From Rhodobacter sp. 24-YEA-8 (GTDB taxonomy: Bacteria > Pseudomonadota > Alphaproteobacteria > Rhodobacterales > Rhodobacteraceae), in contig NZ_FNSK01000001.1 of assembly GCF_900105075.1 (NCBI RefSeq), forward strand, positions 1,067,001-1,131,000: a DNA stretch of 64,000 bases, read 5' to 3'. Positions 45,870-53,589 of the stretch are shown in pieces. Every line of letters starts with the position of its first letter. Within the stretch, counting starts at the first letter, position 1. The notes under the pieces are model-generated. The model had not been told where the DNA came from. It saw only the letters and a list, made by a program, of their open reading frames with translations, and searched no databases. The translations under genes were made by a program, and so were the position numbers.

Positions 45870-46228
45870 TCTGGGTTCCGGAAATAACGGTCGGTTGCCG
45901 CAATCCTAGCGAATGGATTTGCAGCTTGCCAGTCTGAGACAGGGCGCATGGGCGGGAATCTTCCGCCCGATTTCCCGGTTGTGTCTGGCCCGCGCCCTTC
46001 AGTGCGCAGTGCACCGGATCCGCTATTCCGCGATGCGGCATGAGGGGCAAGGCATTCTGGCACCATCGCCTCGGGTGGCAGCGCGCCCTGCCGATATACC
46101 TCATTGATATCGAGTGATTATTGGCCTTGTCTCGCCTCCCGGATGCCCCGCCGCAGGGCGGGAGCCTCCGGTATGTGCAGCCCCTCACGAGGAATGGGGG
46201 GCGCGAAACGCACAGGTCCGTTTACATC
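45870..46228. other. Intergenic stretch upstream of the envelope cluster
   Basis: No gene seen in these 360 bases. They lie between the end of rluB and the 27-codon peptide gene, both on the minus strand, and must hold the promoter of the cluster. Confidence 0.4.
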
Positions 46229-47650
46229 CTATCCCTTGCGTCCCGGGCCGCCGCGACCGGAAGGTGTGCCGGGCCGGGTGGGGCCGCCGGGTTTGGCGGG
46301 GCTGCGCGAGGGGCGCGCGCCGGTGGTCGCCGGCGCATTGCGGGTGCTGACAAGCTTCGGGGCGCGTGGTTTGCGCGGCGCGGACCGGTCAGAGACCGGG
46401 TCGGCCCCGGCTGATGCCGGGCGGCGATTTGTCATGCCAGGAGCCCGGACGGGACGCGCAGCGTCGCCCGTGCTGCGTGCGGGAGGTTTTGGCTGATAGG
46501 AACTGCCGCCAGAGCCCTCGCTGTCTTTGCGCCCGGCAGCTTCCGCCCGGTGGGTAAAATATTCGCGTGCGGTAAGGCCGGACTTCTTTTTGGCGGTGGC
46601 CGGTTTTCCGGCCGCGTCGGTGGATGCGGCGCCCGTTGTTGCACGCGAGGCCGTGCGCGCGCCCCTCTCCGTGGCCGGGAAGGCCGATCTGGTCGCATTG
46701 GCCGGTCTGTCAGCGCTGGCGGTCCTGACCGCACTGGCGGATCTGACGGGACGGGCCGCGGGGGAGGCGCGTTCGGCCCCGGCGCGCTCAGGCTTGCCTG
46801 CTGCTGGTCTTGCCGGTGCAGGCTTTCCGGCCCGCACCCGTGTCAGGGCAGGGCGCTTGCGGATGGCCTCTGCTGCCGCCTCGTCAGCCGCGATCTCGCC
46901 CAGCTGGTCGCGCAGCACGCGGGCCTTGACCTCTTCGACCTGGCCCGGTTCCAGGCTTCCCAGCCGGAAGGGGCCATAAGAGACCCGGATCAGCCGGTTC
47001 ACATAAAGGTCGATGGCATTCATCGCGCGACGGATCTCGCGGTTTTTACCCTCGCGCAGGCCCACGGTCAGCCAGGCATTGGCGCCCTGCTGCCGGTCGA
47101 TGGTGACCTGCATCGGTTTGAACCGCTCGCCCTCGATGGTGATTCCATCGCGCAGGATCTGCAATTTCAGGTCATCGGCCTGACCATTGACGCGAACCCG
47201 GTATTTCCGCAGCCAGCCGGTCGACGGCAGTTCCAGCCGCCGTTTCAGCCCGCCATCATTCGTGAGCAGCAAAAGCCCCTCGGAATTAAGATCGAGCCGC
47301 CCGACCGACATCACCCGCGGCATATCCTCGGGGAGGTGGTCGAAAACGGTGTCGCGGCCCTTTTCATCCGACGCGCTCGTCACAAGACCCTCGGGTTTGT
47401 AATAAAGCCAGAGCCGCGCTTCTTCCTCTTCGGGCAGAAGCCTGCCGGAAATGGTGATACGCTCGGTTCCGGTTACATTCAGCGCCGGGCTGGTGATGAC
47501 CTTGCCATTGACGGTGACTTCGCCCGCCTCGATCAGCCGCTCGGCCTCACGCCGCGAGGCGACGCCCCGGCGCGACAGCAGCTTGGCAATGCGTTCGCCA
47601 TCGGGCGTGCCATTCGGGTCCCGGGCGGGAGGACTTGTGTTTTCCGGCAT
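46229..47650 (-). CDS. rluB: Ribosomal large-subunit pseudouridine synthase (RluB/RsuA type) with long basic tail
   Basis: 473 residues. An S4 RNA-binding domain (ERIAKLLSRRGVASRREAER, residues 19-80) precedes the RsuA/RluB catalytic domain with the conserved Asp in VGRLDLNSEGLLLLTNDG (about 117-134). The core ends near residue 245. The remaining 230 residues are a disordered Ala/Arg/Pro/Lys-rich tail with repeated RPAxxxPxRA-like words. RluB modifies U2605 of 23S rRNA; the tail may add RNA affinity. Divergent from tadA. Confidence 0.9.
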   Translation of the reverse strand: MPENTSPPARDPNGTPDGERIAKLLSRRGVASRREAERLIEAGEVTVNGKVITSPALNVTGTERITISGRLLPEEEEARLWLYYKPEGLVTSASDEKGRDTVFDHLPEDMPRVMSVGRLDLNSEGLLLLTNDGGLKRRLELPSTGWLRKYRVRVNGQADDLKLQILRDGITIEGERFKPMQVTIDRQQGANAWLTVGLREGKNREIRRAMNAIDLYVNRLIRVSYGPFRLGSLEPGQVEEVKARVLRDQLGEIAADEAAAEAIRKRPALTRVRAGKPAPARPAAGKPERAGAERASPAARPVRSASAVRTASADRPANATRSAFPATERGARTASRATTGAASTDAAGKPATAKKKSGLTAREYFTHRAEAAGRKDSEGSGGSSYQPKPPARSTGDAARPVRAPGMTNRRPASAGADPVSDRSAPRKPRAPKLVSTRNAPATTGARPSRSPAKPGGPTRPGTPSGRGGPGRKG

Positions 47651-47724
47651 GGGAGGCGACCTTTTGAGGAAGAGCAGAAGCCAGGGGAAGTCTGCGCCCC
47701 GGATTTTTTGACTCGTTGCCCCAA

Positions 47725-47745
47725 GGATATTTCAGGACAGATGAA
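47725..47745 (+). repeat. Short dispersed intergenic element overlapping the tadA start
   Basis: GGATATTTCAGGACAGATGA plus one A matches the element arms at 13891-13912 and 13936-13956. Its ATG is the most upstream candidate start of tadA, so the element may supply or mimic a start site. Confidence 0.5.
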
Positions 47746-48220
47746 AGGACAATGCGGCGTGGTCTTTCGATCCCATATGGACCTTGCGCTGGAAGAGGCG
47801 CGGGCTGCGGCTTTGCGCGGCGAGGTGCCGGTGGGGGCGGTACTGGTCTCGGGCGCGGGCGAGATTCTGGCCCGGGCCGGGAACCGGACGCGCGAGCTGA
47901 AAGACCCGACCGCACATGCCGAGATGCTGGTGATCCGCGAGGCGTGCCGGCGCCTCGGGCAGGAGCGGCTGCAGGACTGTCTTCTCTATGTGACGCTGGA
48001 GCCCTGTCCGATGTGTGCGGCTGCGATTTCGGCGGCCCGGATCGCGCGGCTGGTTTATGGCGCGGCGGATCCCAAATCCGGGGGCGTGACCGTGGGCGCG
48101 CGGGTCTTCAGCCATCCGCAATGCCATCACGTGCCCGAAGTGCTGGATGGAATCGGCGAGGTCGAGGCCGGACGGCTGCTGCGCGATTTCTTTGCCGCCC
48201 GACGCGAAAGCCAGGGCTGA
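47741..48220 (+). CDS. tadA: tRNA-specific adenosine deaminase TadA
   Basis: 159 residues from ATG 47741; GTG 47759 and ATG 47777 are alternatives, and none has a strong ribosome binding site. Zinc ligands and catalytic Glu are in TAHAEM, and the other two cysteines in EPCPMCAAA. The motif GEVPVGAVLV marks TadA among cytidine/deoxycytidylate deaminases. It converts A34 to inosine in tRNA-Arg(ACG) and is normally essential. Divergent from rluB. Confidence 0.93.
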   Translation: MKGQCGVVFRSHMDLALEEARAAALRGEVPVGAVLVSGAGEILARAGNRTRELKDPTAHAEMLVIREACRRLGQERLQDCLLYVTLEPCPMCAAAISAARIARLVYGAADPKSGGVTVGARVFSHPQCHHVPEVLDGIGEVEAGRLLRDFFAARRESQG

Positions 48221-48487
48221 CGTCAGGACAGAGTAAGGGCCGGAACCCGTGCGTGAGCGGGGGGGGCATGGCACTGGCAGCCATGATGGTTACCGTCGCA
48301 ACTGCCAAGCCTGGGACTTTAAGCAAGACGTCCCGCACGGACAGTGGCCCGGGCCGCGGCCTTCCACGATCCCAATCACCGCGCCGGTCTCATAACGCCC
48401 GGGAAAGATGCGGCCACCCCGATGAAGGTGGCCGCAGGGCTGGTTTTGGGCAAATCGCGACCCTTGATGGCGTCTCCGCAGGTCGGG

Positions 48488-49183
48488 TCAGAACGAAATC
48501 GGCTCCAGCACGACGGGTTCGATCACTTCGACGCCGGGCGGCAGGCCGGCGCGCAGGGGATCGGCATTCTGCGCCAGCAGCGGGAAGGTCTTGTAATGGC
48601 AGGGAATCACGAAGCGGAAGTTGAAATATTTCCGCGCAGCCCAGGCGGCACGCTCCATATCCATCGTGTAATGCCCGCCGCAGGCGAGAATGCCGATCTC
48701 CGGCTGATGCAGCTCTCCCATCCAGGCCATATCGGCCATGATATCGGTATCGCCCGAAACATAGATGGTGCGGCCTTCGCCCCTGATCATGAAACCGGCG
48801 GCGGATCCGGCGGGCAATAGCGCGCCGCCGCCGAAATCGACCGAGGCCGAATGGGTGGCGTTCACCATCGTCACTTTGGCGCCGCCGCAATCGATAGTGC
48901 CGCCCTTGCCAAAGCCGATTGTCGAGGCACCCCGGCCCTTCAGCCAGACCGAAACTTCATGAATACAGGCGACCGGGATCTGCAGTTCCTGAGACAGGCC
49001 GGCAGCATCGGCGGCATGATCGCCATGGGCATGGGTCAGCAGGATATGTGTGGCACCCGCCACGGCCTCGGCGCGCGAGTCGGCGGGGAAAAGCGGATTG
49101 CCGGTCAGCCAGGGATCCACCAGAAGAACCGCCTGTTCGATTTCGATGCGGAAACCGGAATGTCCGAGCCATGTGATTTTCAC
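48488..49183 (-). CDS. UPF0173 metal-dependent hydrolase (metallo-beta-lactamase fold)
   Basis: 231 residues. The start MKITWLGHSGFRIE and the metal motif LLTHAHGDHAAD (about residues 49-60) are those of the UPF0173/YtkL family. Further ligands are likely His in NATHSAS, Asp in YVSGDTDI and His near PCHY. The substrate is unknown. It stands alone between tadA and gatC. Confidence 0.9.
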   Translation of the reverse strand: MKITWLGHSGFRIEIEQAVLLVDPWLTGNPLFPADSRAEAVAGATHILLTHAHGDHAADAAGLSQELQIPVACIHEVSVWLKGRGASTIGFGKGGTIDCGGAKVTMVNATHSASVDFGGGALLPAGSAAGFMIRGEGRTIYVSGDTDIMADMAWMGELHQPEIGILACGGHYTMDMERAAWAARKYFNFRFVIPCHYKTFPLLAQNADPLRAGLPPGVEVIEPVVLEPISF

Positions 49184-49250
49184 GGCAGTTTCTCCTGTTC
49201 TGTTTTGCAGGCGGTAACTTACCCGCCCATTATGACAGGTTTCCAGTGTT

Positions 49251-49270
49251 TTCGAACCGCTCGGTTCGAA
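49251..49270. repeat. Perfect 20-bp palindrome upstream of gatCA
   Basis: TTCGAACCG-CT-CGGTTCGAA has 9-bp arms and a 2-base centre. It lies between the divergent hydrolase gene (68 bases from its start) and gatC (143 bases). The tight centre favours a protein-binding site over an RNA hairpin. Confidence 0.5.
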
Positions 49271-49412
49271 TTCTCTTTCCGGCCGCCTATCATCCCGACC
49301 AGAATTTGCCCGCCGCAGCCTGAGGCCGGACAGAGGCAGACTGTCCAGCCTTTGCCTTGCACAGCCGCAAAGCGCTCGCTAAACGGGGCCGGAGCTTAAA
49401 AGGGTCTGATCC

Positions 49413-49700
49413 ATGTCCATCGACATTGATACCGCGCGGAAAGTGGCGAAGCTTGCCCGCATCCGGGTCGAGGAAGCAGCGCTTCCCGATCTTGCACGCG
49501 ATCTCTCCGGCATTCTCACTTTCATGGAACAGCTGAACGAGGTCGATGTGACCGGCATCGAACCGATGGTTTCGGTCACGCCGATGCGGCTGCGCCGGCG
49601 CGAGGATGTCGTCACCGATGGCAATATCCAGGCCCAGGTTCTGAAAAATGCCCCCGAAGCCCGTGAAGGCTTCTTTGCCGTGCCGAAGGTGGTGGAATGA
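49413..49700 (+). CDS. gatC: Asp-tRNA(Asn)/Glu-tRNA(Gln) amidotransferase subunit C
   Basis: 95 residues. Typical Gat[21 protein letters not shown] at the N-terminus, [16 protein letters not shown] in the middle and [12 protein letters not shown] at the end. It stabilises GatA/GatB in the enzyme that amidates mischarged tRNA. The stop overlaps gatA by four bases. Confidence 0.95.
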   Translation: MSIDIDTARKVAKLARIRVEEAALPDLARDLSGILTFMEQLNEVDVTGIEPMVSVTPMRLRRREDVVTDGNIQAQVLKNAPEAREGFFAVPKVVE

Positions 49701-51187
49701 GCGTGACCTCCGAGTCGAACAGCTGGACGATCGAAAAGGCGCGTGATGCGCTCAGGAAAGGCGAGATTTCCGCCGTCGATCTGACCATGTCCTGCCTGAC
49801 CGCGATCGACGCGGGCGATGCGCTTGGCGCCTTCGTGCATAAAACCCCCGAGATCGCGCTGGAACAGGCGCGGGCGGCGGATGCGCGGCTCAAAGCCGGG
49901 GACGCGCCGTCTTTGTGCGGCATCCCGCTGGGGATCAAGGATCTTTTCTGCACCAAAGGCGTGAATTCCCAGGCTGCATCTGGCATCCTCGAAGGGTTTA
50001 AGCCGGAATATGAGTCGACCGTCACCACGAAGCTGTTCGCGGATGGCGCGGTGATGCTCGGCAAACTGAACATGGACGAATTCGCCATGGGGTCGTCGAA
50101 TGAGACCTCGGTTTACGGCCCCGCCGTGAACCCGTGGAAGATCGATGACCGCAAACTGACGCCGGGCGGCTCTTCGGGCGGTTCGGCCTCGGCAGTGGCG
50201 GCGGATCTCTGTCTGGCGGCGACCGGCACCGATACCGGCGGCTCGATCCGTCAGCCGGCGGCTTTCACCGGCATTGTGGGTATCAAACCGACCTATGGCC
50301 GTGTCTCCCGCTGGGGGGTGATCGCCTTTGCTTCTTCGCTGGACCAGGCCGGTCCGATGACCAAATCGGTCCGTGATGCGGCGATCTTCCTGCAATCCAT
50401 GTCGGGCTATGACCCGAAAGATTCGACGAGCTCCGAGCAGGCCGTCCCCGATTTCGAGGCGGCCCTGACCGGCGATATTCGCGGCAAAGTCATCGGTATC
50501 CCGAAGGAATACCGTCTCGACGGCATCCCGGCCGAGATTGATGCGCTCTGGGAGCAGGGCATTGCCATGCTCAAAGACGCGGGCGCCGAAGTGCGCGGGA
50601 TCAGCCTGCCGCATTCGAAATATGCACTGCCGGCCTATTACGTGATCGCGCCCGCCGAGGCCTCGTCGAACCTCGCCCGCTATGACGGGGTGCGCTACGG
50701 GCATCGCGCCAAGCTTGGCCCTGGCGATGGCATCACCGAGATGTATGAAAAGACCCGCGCCGAGGGCTTCGGGTCTGAGGTGCAGCGCCGGATCATGATC
50801 GGCACCTATGTGCTGTCTGCGGGCTTTTATGACGCCTATTACAACCGCGCCCGCCGCGTCCGCGCCCTGATCAAACAGGATTTCGAGAAGGTCTTCGAGG
50901 CCGGGGTCGATGCGATCCTGACACCCGCGACGCCCTCTTCGGCCTTCGGGCTGGGCGAGATGGCCTCGGCCGATCCGGTCGAGATGTATCTCAACGATGT
51001 CTTCACCGTGACGGTGAACCTTGCCGGCCTGCCGGGGATCTCGGTTCCGGTCGGGCTGGATGCCAAAGGTCTGCCGCTCGGGCTGCAACTGATCGGCCGT
51101 CCCTGGGATGAGGCCGGGCTTCTCAATCACGCCTATGTGCTGGAACGCGCAGCAGGATTTGTAGCCAAGCCGCAAAAATGGTGGTAA
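49697..51187 (+). CDS. gatA: Asp-tRNA(Asn)/Glu-tRNA(Gln) amidotransferase subunit A
   Basis: 496 residues of the amidase-signature family. The catalytic Lys-cisSer-Ser triad is in [26 protein letters not shown] and [13 protein letters not shown]. GatA releases ammonia from glutamine for tRNA amidation. gatB is not in the window, as is common when gatCA and gatB are unlinked. Length and motifs are normal. Confidence 0.96.
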   Translation: MSVTSESNSWTIEKARDALRKGEISAVDLTMSCLTAIDAGDALGAFVHKTPEIALEQARAADARLKAGDAPSLCGIPLGIKDLFCTKGVNSQAASGILEGFKPEYESTVTTKLFADGAVMLGKLNMDEFAMGSSNETSVYGPAVNPWKIDDRKLTPGGSSGGSASAVAADLCLAATGTDTGGSIRQPAAFTGIVGIKPTYGRVSRWGVIAFASSLDQAGPMTKSVRDAAIFLQSMSGYDPKDSTSSEQAVPDFEAALTGDIRGKVIGIPKEYRLDGIPAEIDALWEQGIAMLKDAGAEVRGISLPHSKYALPAYYVIAPAEASSNLARYDGVRYGHRAKLGPGDGITEMYEKTRAEGFGSEVQRRIMIGTYVLSAGFYDAYYNRARRVRALIKQDFEKVFEAGVDAILTPATPSSAFGLGEMASADPVEMYLNDVFTVTVNLAGLPGISVPVGLDAKGLPLGLQLIGRPWDEAGLLNHAYVLERAAGFVAKPQKWW

Positions 51188-51277
51188 TTGCCGCCGGATA
51201 TGCACCCGCGCCGCCCGGTTTTCCGGTCGGATAACACGTCTGTGGTGCGCTGCTTTGCCGTTTTACATGAGGACGCG

Positions 51278-52051
51278 ATGACCACCCGCCGGCAGATCAT
51301 TTCGGGTTTTTCACGTAAAGGCGCTGCCGTTCTGGGCGTTCTGGGGCTTGCGGCCTGCACGCCTTCGGTCCCCGATTCCGGCAGCGGCGTCGGCTTTCAG
51401 GATTACAACTCTTATATCCGCAACTCCAACAGCGGCACGGGTCAGGCTGCGGCGCCTGCGGCGGCGACTCCGGCCAGAACCGGTTTTGATCCGACCGCGG
51501 CGGCAGCGGCGATTGACCGTGCCGATGGCAGCACCCCGACCGCCCCGATCAGTGCAATCACGCCGAATACGAATTATGTGCCTCCCGCCAGCACCGGTGG
51601 CGCGCGCCCGCGGGGCAATGCGCCGGCCGGGATCAAAGAGGAATCGGGGGAGCTGGTCCATTCCAATCCGACCATCTCGGATGAGAATGATTTCACCGCC
51701 GTGGCCGCCCGCGAATCCATCGCGTCGGATGCCGAGCGGATCGCCCGGAACCGCGCTGAATATGTCGTGGTCCAGCCCGGCGCGCTGCCGGTGCGCCCTG
51801 GCGAGAGCGGGCCGAATATCGTCGAATTCGCGCTTGCGACCACCCATGCGCCGGGTGTGCAGATGTATAGTCGCGGTCGCAGCTCGAAAGATCCGATGAT
51901 TGCCTGTGCGAAATATCCGTCTCCGGATCTGGCGCAGCAGGATTTCCTGGCGCGCGGCGGCCCGGACAAGGATCGCTTGGGCCTTGATCCCGATGGCGAC
52001 GGTTTCGCCTGTGGCTGGGATCCACGCCCGTTCCGCACCGCATTGCAGTGA
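51278..52051 (+). CDS. Lipoprotein with C-terminal excalibur-like calcium motif
   Basis: 257 residues from ATG 51278 (GAGGA five bases upstream). A lipobox is seen in GVLGLAACTP (Cys about 27). A long low-complexity Ala/Thr/Pro/Ser part follows, then a conserved C-terminal domain (NIVEFALATTHAPGVQMYSR ... IACAKYPSPDLAQQDFLARG) ending in DPDGDGFACGWDP, the excalibur-type Asp-rich loop. Function unknown. It overlaps the downstream amidase gene by four bases. Confidence 0.8.
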   Translation: MTTRRQIISGFSRKGAAVLGVLGLAACTPSVPDSGSGVGFQDYNSYIRNSNSGTGQAAAPAAATPARTGFDPTAAAAAIDRADGSTPTAPISAITPNTNYVPPASTGGARPRGNAPAGIKEESGELVHSNPTISDENDFTAVAARESIASDAERIARNRAEYVVVQPGALPVRPGESGPNIVEFALATTHAPGVQMYSRGRSSKDPMIACAKYPSPDLAQQDFLARGGPDKDRLGLDPDGDGFACGWDPRPFRTALQ

Positions 52052-52722
52052 CCGCCTTCCCGTCGCCGAATTTCGGCGCGCGGCGGGGTGGGGTGCGGCC
52101 TTCGCTGATCATCCTGCATTACACCGCGATGGAGAGCGCTCAGGCTGCCCGGGCGCGGCTTTGTGACCCGGATTACGAGGTCTCGGCCCATTGGCTGATT
52201 GCCGAGGATGGCCGGAGCGAGGCTTTGGTCTCCGAAGCAGCGCGGGCCTGGCATGCCGGGCGCAGCTACTGGCGTGGCATTGACGATGTGAACAGTCATT
52301 CCATCGGTATCGAGCTCGCCAATCGCGGCACACATCCTTTTCCCGAGCCGCAGATGTCGGCGCTGGAGGATCTCCTCAGCGGGATCATGGCGCGCTGGAA
52401 CATCTCCCCGGCGGGTGTTCTGGCCCATTCCGACATCGCGCCGGATCGCAAAATCGACCCCGGCCCCCATTTTGACTGGCTGCGTCTTGCGCGCCAGGGC
52501 CTTGCGCTGCGGCCTCAGGTAGGGACAGCGGCAGGGGCAGGGGGCGGCACTGAGTTCAGCAATCTGCTGACTGAAATCGGCTATAATCCGGCACAGGAGC
52601 CGGAGCTGCTTTTGCGCGCCTTCCGTCTGCGGTTCCGCCCCTGGGGCCGCGGGCCGGTCGGGACGCAGGATATCCGCCTTGCCCAAGGGGTTCTGGCCGC
52701 GATTTCCGCCGATGGCGCTTGA
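52048..52722 (+). CDS. N-acetylmuramoyl-L-alanine amidase (AmiD-like, Amidase_2)
   Basis: 224 residues from GTG 52048. The zinc-binding Amidase_2 core is clear: LIILHYTAME, VSAHWLI, HSIGIELANRGTHPF and VLAHSDIAPDRKIDPGPHFD. Unlike the phage-type amidase at 2068 it has the C-terminal small domain found in chromosomal AmiD-like enzymes that trim peptidoglycan fragments. No signal peptide is visible. It is coupled to the upstream lipoprotein gene by an ATGA-type overlap, and the rnpB promoter begins within its last codons. Confidence 0.9.
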   Translation: MTAFPSPNFGARRGGVRPSLIILHYTAMESAQAARARLCDPDYEVSAHWLIAEDGRSEALVSEAARAWHAGRSYWRGIDDVNSHSIGIELANRGTHPFPEPQMSALEDLLSGIMARWNISPAGVLAHSDIAPDRKIDPGPHFDWLRLARQGLALRPQVGTAAGAGGGTEFSNLLTEIGYNPAQEPELLLRAFRLRFRPWGRGPVGTQDIRLAQGVLAAISADGA

Positions 52723-52747
52723 CGACAGCCGGGCAGGGGCCTAAGCC
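52719..52747 (+). promoter_or_regulatory. Probable rnpB promoter
   Basis: TTGACG (52719-52724) and TAAGCC (52742-52747) with exactly 17 bases between, ending eight bases before the deduced 5' end of RNase P RNA. The -35 is strong and the -10 weak; it overlaps the amidase stop codon. Confidence 0.55.
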
Positions 52748-52755
52748 CCGCCTCG

Positions 52756-53174
52756 CACGGATGGCCGGATGACCGCGGGGGGCGCGCAAGCGTCGTGCCG
52801 AGGAAAGTCCGGACTCCATGAAGCAAGGGCGCCGGGTAACTCCCGGCCGGGGTAACCCGAGGGAAAGCGCAACAGAGAAGAGACAGCCGCGCCGCCGGCC
52901 TCGGTCGGAGACCGGTGCGGTGATGGTGAAACGGTGGGGTAAGAGCCCACCGCGGTCCTGGCAACAGGAATGGCATGGCAAGCCCCGCCCGGAGCAATGC
53001 CGAATAGGGGCCTCGCGCGGGGCAGGTCGGGTCCGCCCGATACCGCCGCAGGGATGCTTCAGCCCGAGAGGCCCGGGTTGGCAGCTGGATCCCGTCCGTA
53101 AGGGCGGGGGCAGAGGAATGGTCATCCAGGGCAGGCAACTGCCTGGACAGAATCCGGCTTACAGGCCATCCGTG
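52756..53174 (+). ncRNA. rnpB: RNase P RNA, bacterial class A
   Basis: The universal core word GAGGAAAGTCCGGACTCC occurs at about 52800-52820, and ACAGAATCCGGCTTAC near 53150-53163. The 5' CACGGATGGCC (52756-52766) pairs perfectly with GGCCATCCGTG (53164-53174), closing helix P1 and fixing the ends to within a few bases. About 420 nt. It is the catalytic RNA that matures tRNA 5' ends. Confidence 0.96.
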
Positions 53175-53224
53175 CAAACTAACCTCTTTAGACCCTATGA
53201 TCGCGGGATGAGTTGTCTCGTTGT

Positions 53225-53589
53225 GTGATCCTACGGTTTGATGGTGTGACGCTTTCTTTGGAATGGAAGGATCTGCACGACCCGGAAGACATGCGTGTCT
53301 CGGATAGGGCTCTTTTCGAAATGAAAGTCGGGCCCGGCAGTTCCGAGGACGGCGGCCATGGGGGCGATGTATAGGCGACCCGCTATTCGAGGATTCAATA
53401 AGGTGGTTCGATCCCGAACGACGAGCGCCTCCTTCTTACCCCTCGTTCAGCCGGGGGCAAACCTTCGGCCTGACGGAGGCCACCCGGCCTCTGCTCGAAC
53501 CGCTCAGCGCAAAACTCTGGAGTTGCCCCTATTATCATGTGGAGTTCGACATGAGCTGGATCGGCTGGATCTCGGCCTCCGCGCTCTGA
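53225..53589 (+). pseudogene. Displaced N-terminal coding sequence of the helicase gene, or a broken small gene
   Basis: Frame 2 from GTG 53225 to the TAG at 53372 encodes FDGVTLSLEWKDLHDPEDMR and so on; the adjoining frame 1 segment from 53371 to the TGA at 53587 encodes IGDPLFEDSIRWFDPERRAP ... RGQTFGLTEATRPLLEPLSA. Both read as real protein, while the helicase frame over the same bases is Arg/Ser/Pro-rich noise. Single-base indels near 53370 and 53540-53590 would join these pieces to the helicase. Alternatively this is a separate dead gene. Confidence 0.5.

Noticed and set aside
46550..47740. The long upstream extension of the tadA frame through rluB
   Set aside because: It is antisense to rluB; only the part from about 47741 carries TadA sequence.
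49240..49290. tRNA-like T-arm sequence GGTTCGAA
   Set aside because: It is half of a perfect palindrome; no acceptor stem, anticodon arm or CCA end is present.
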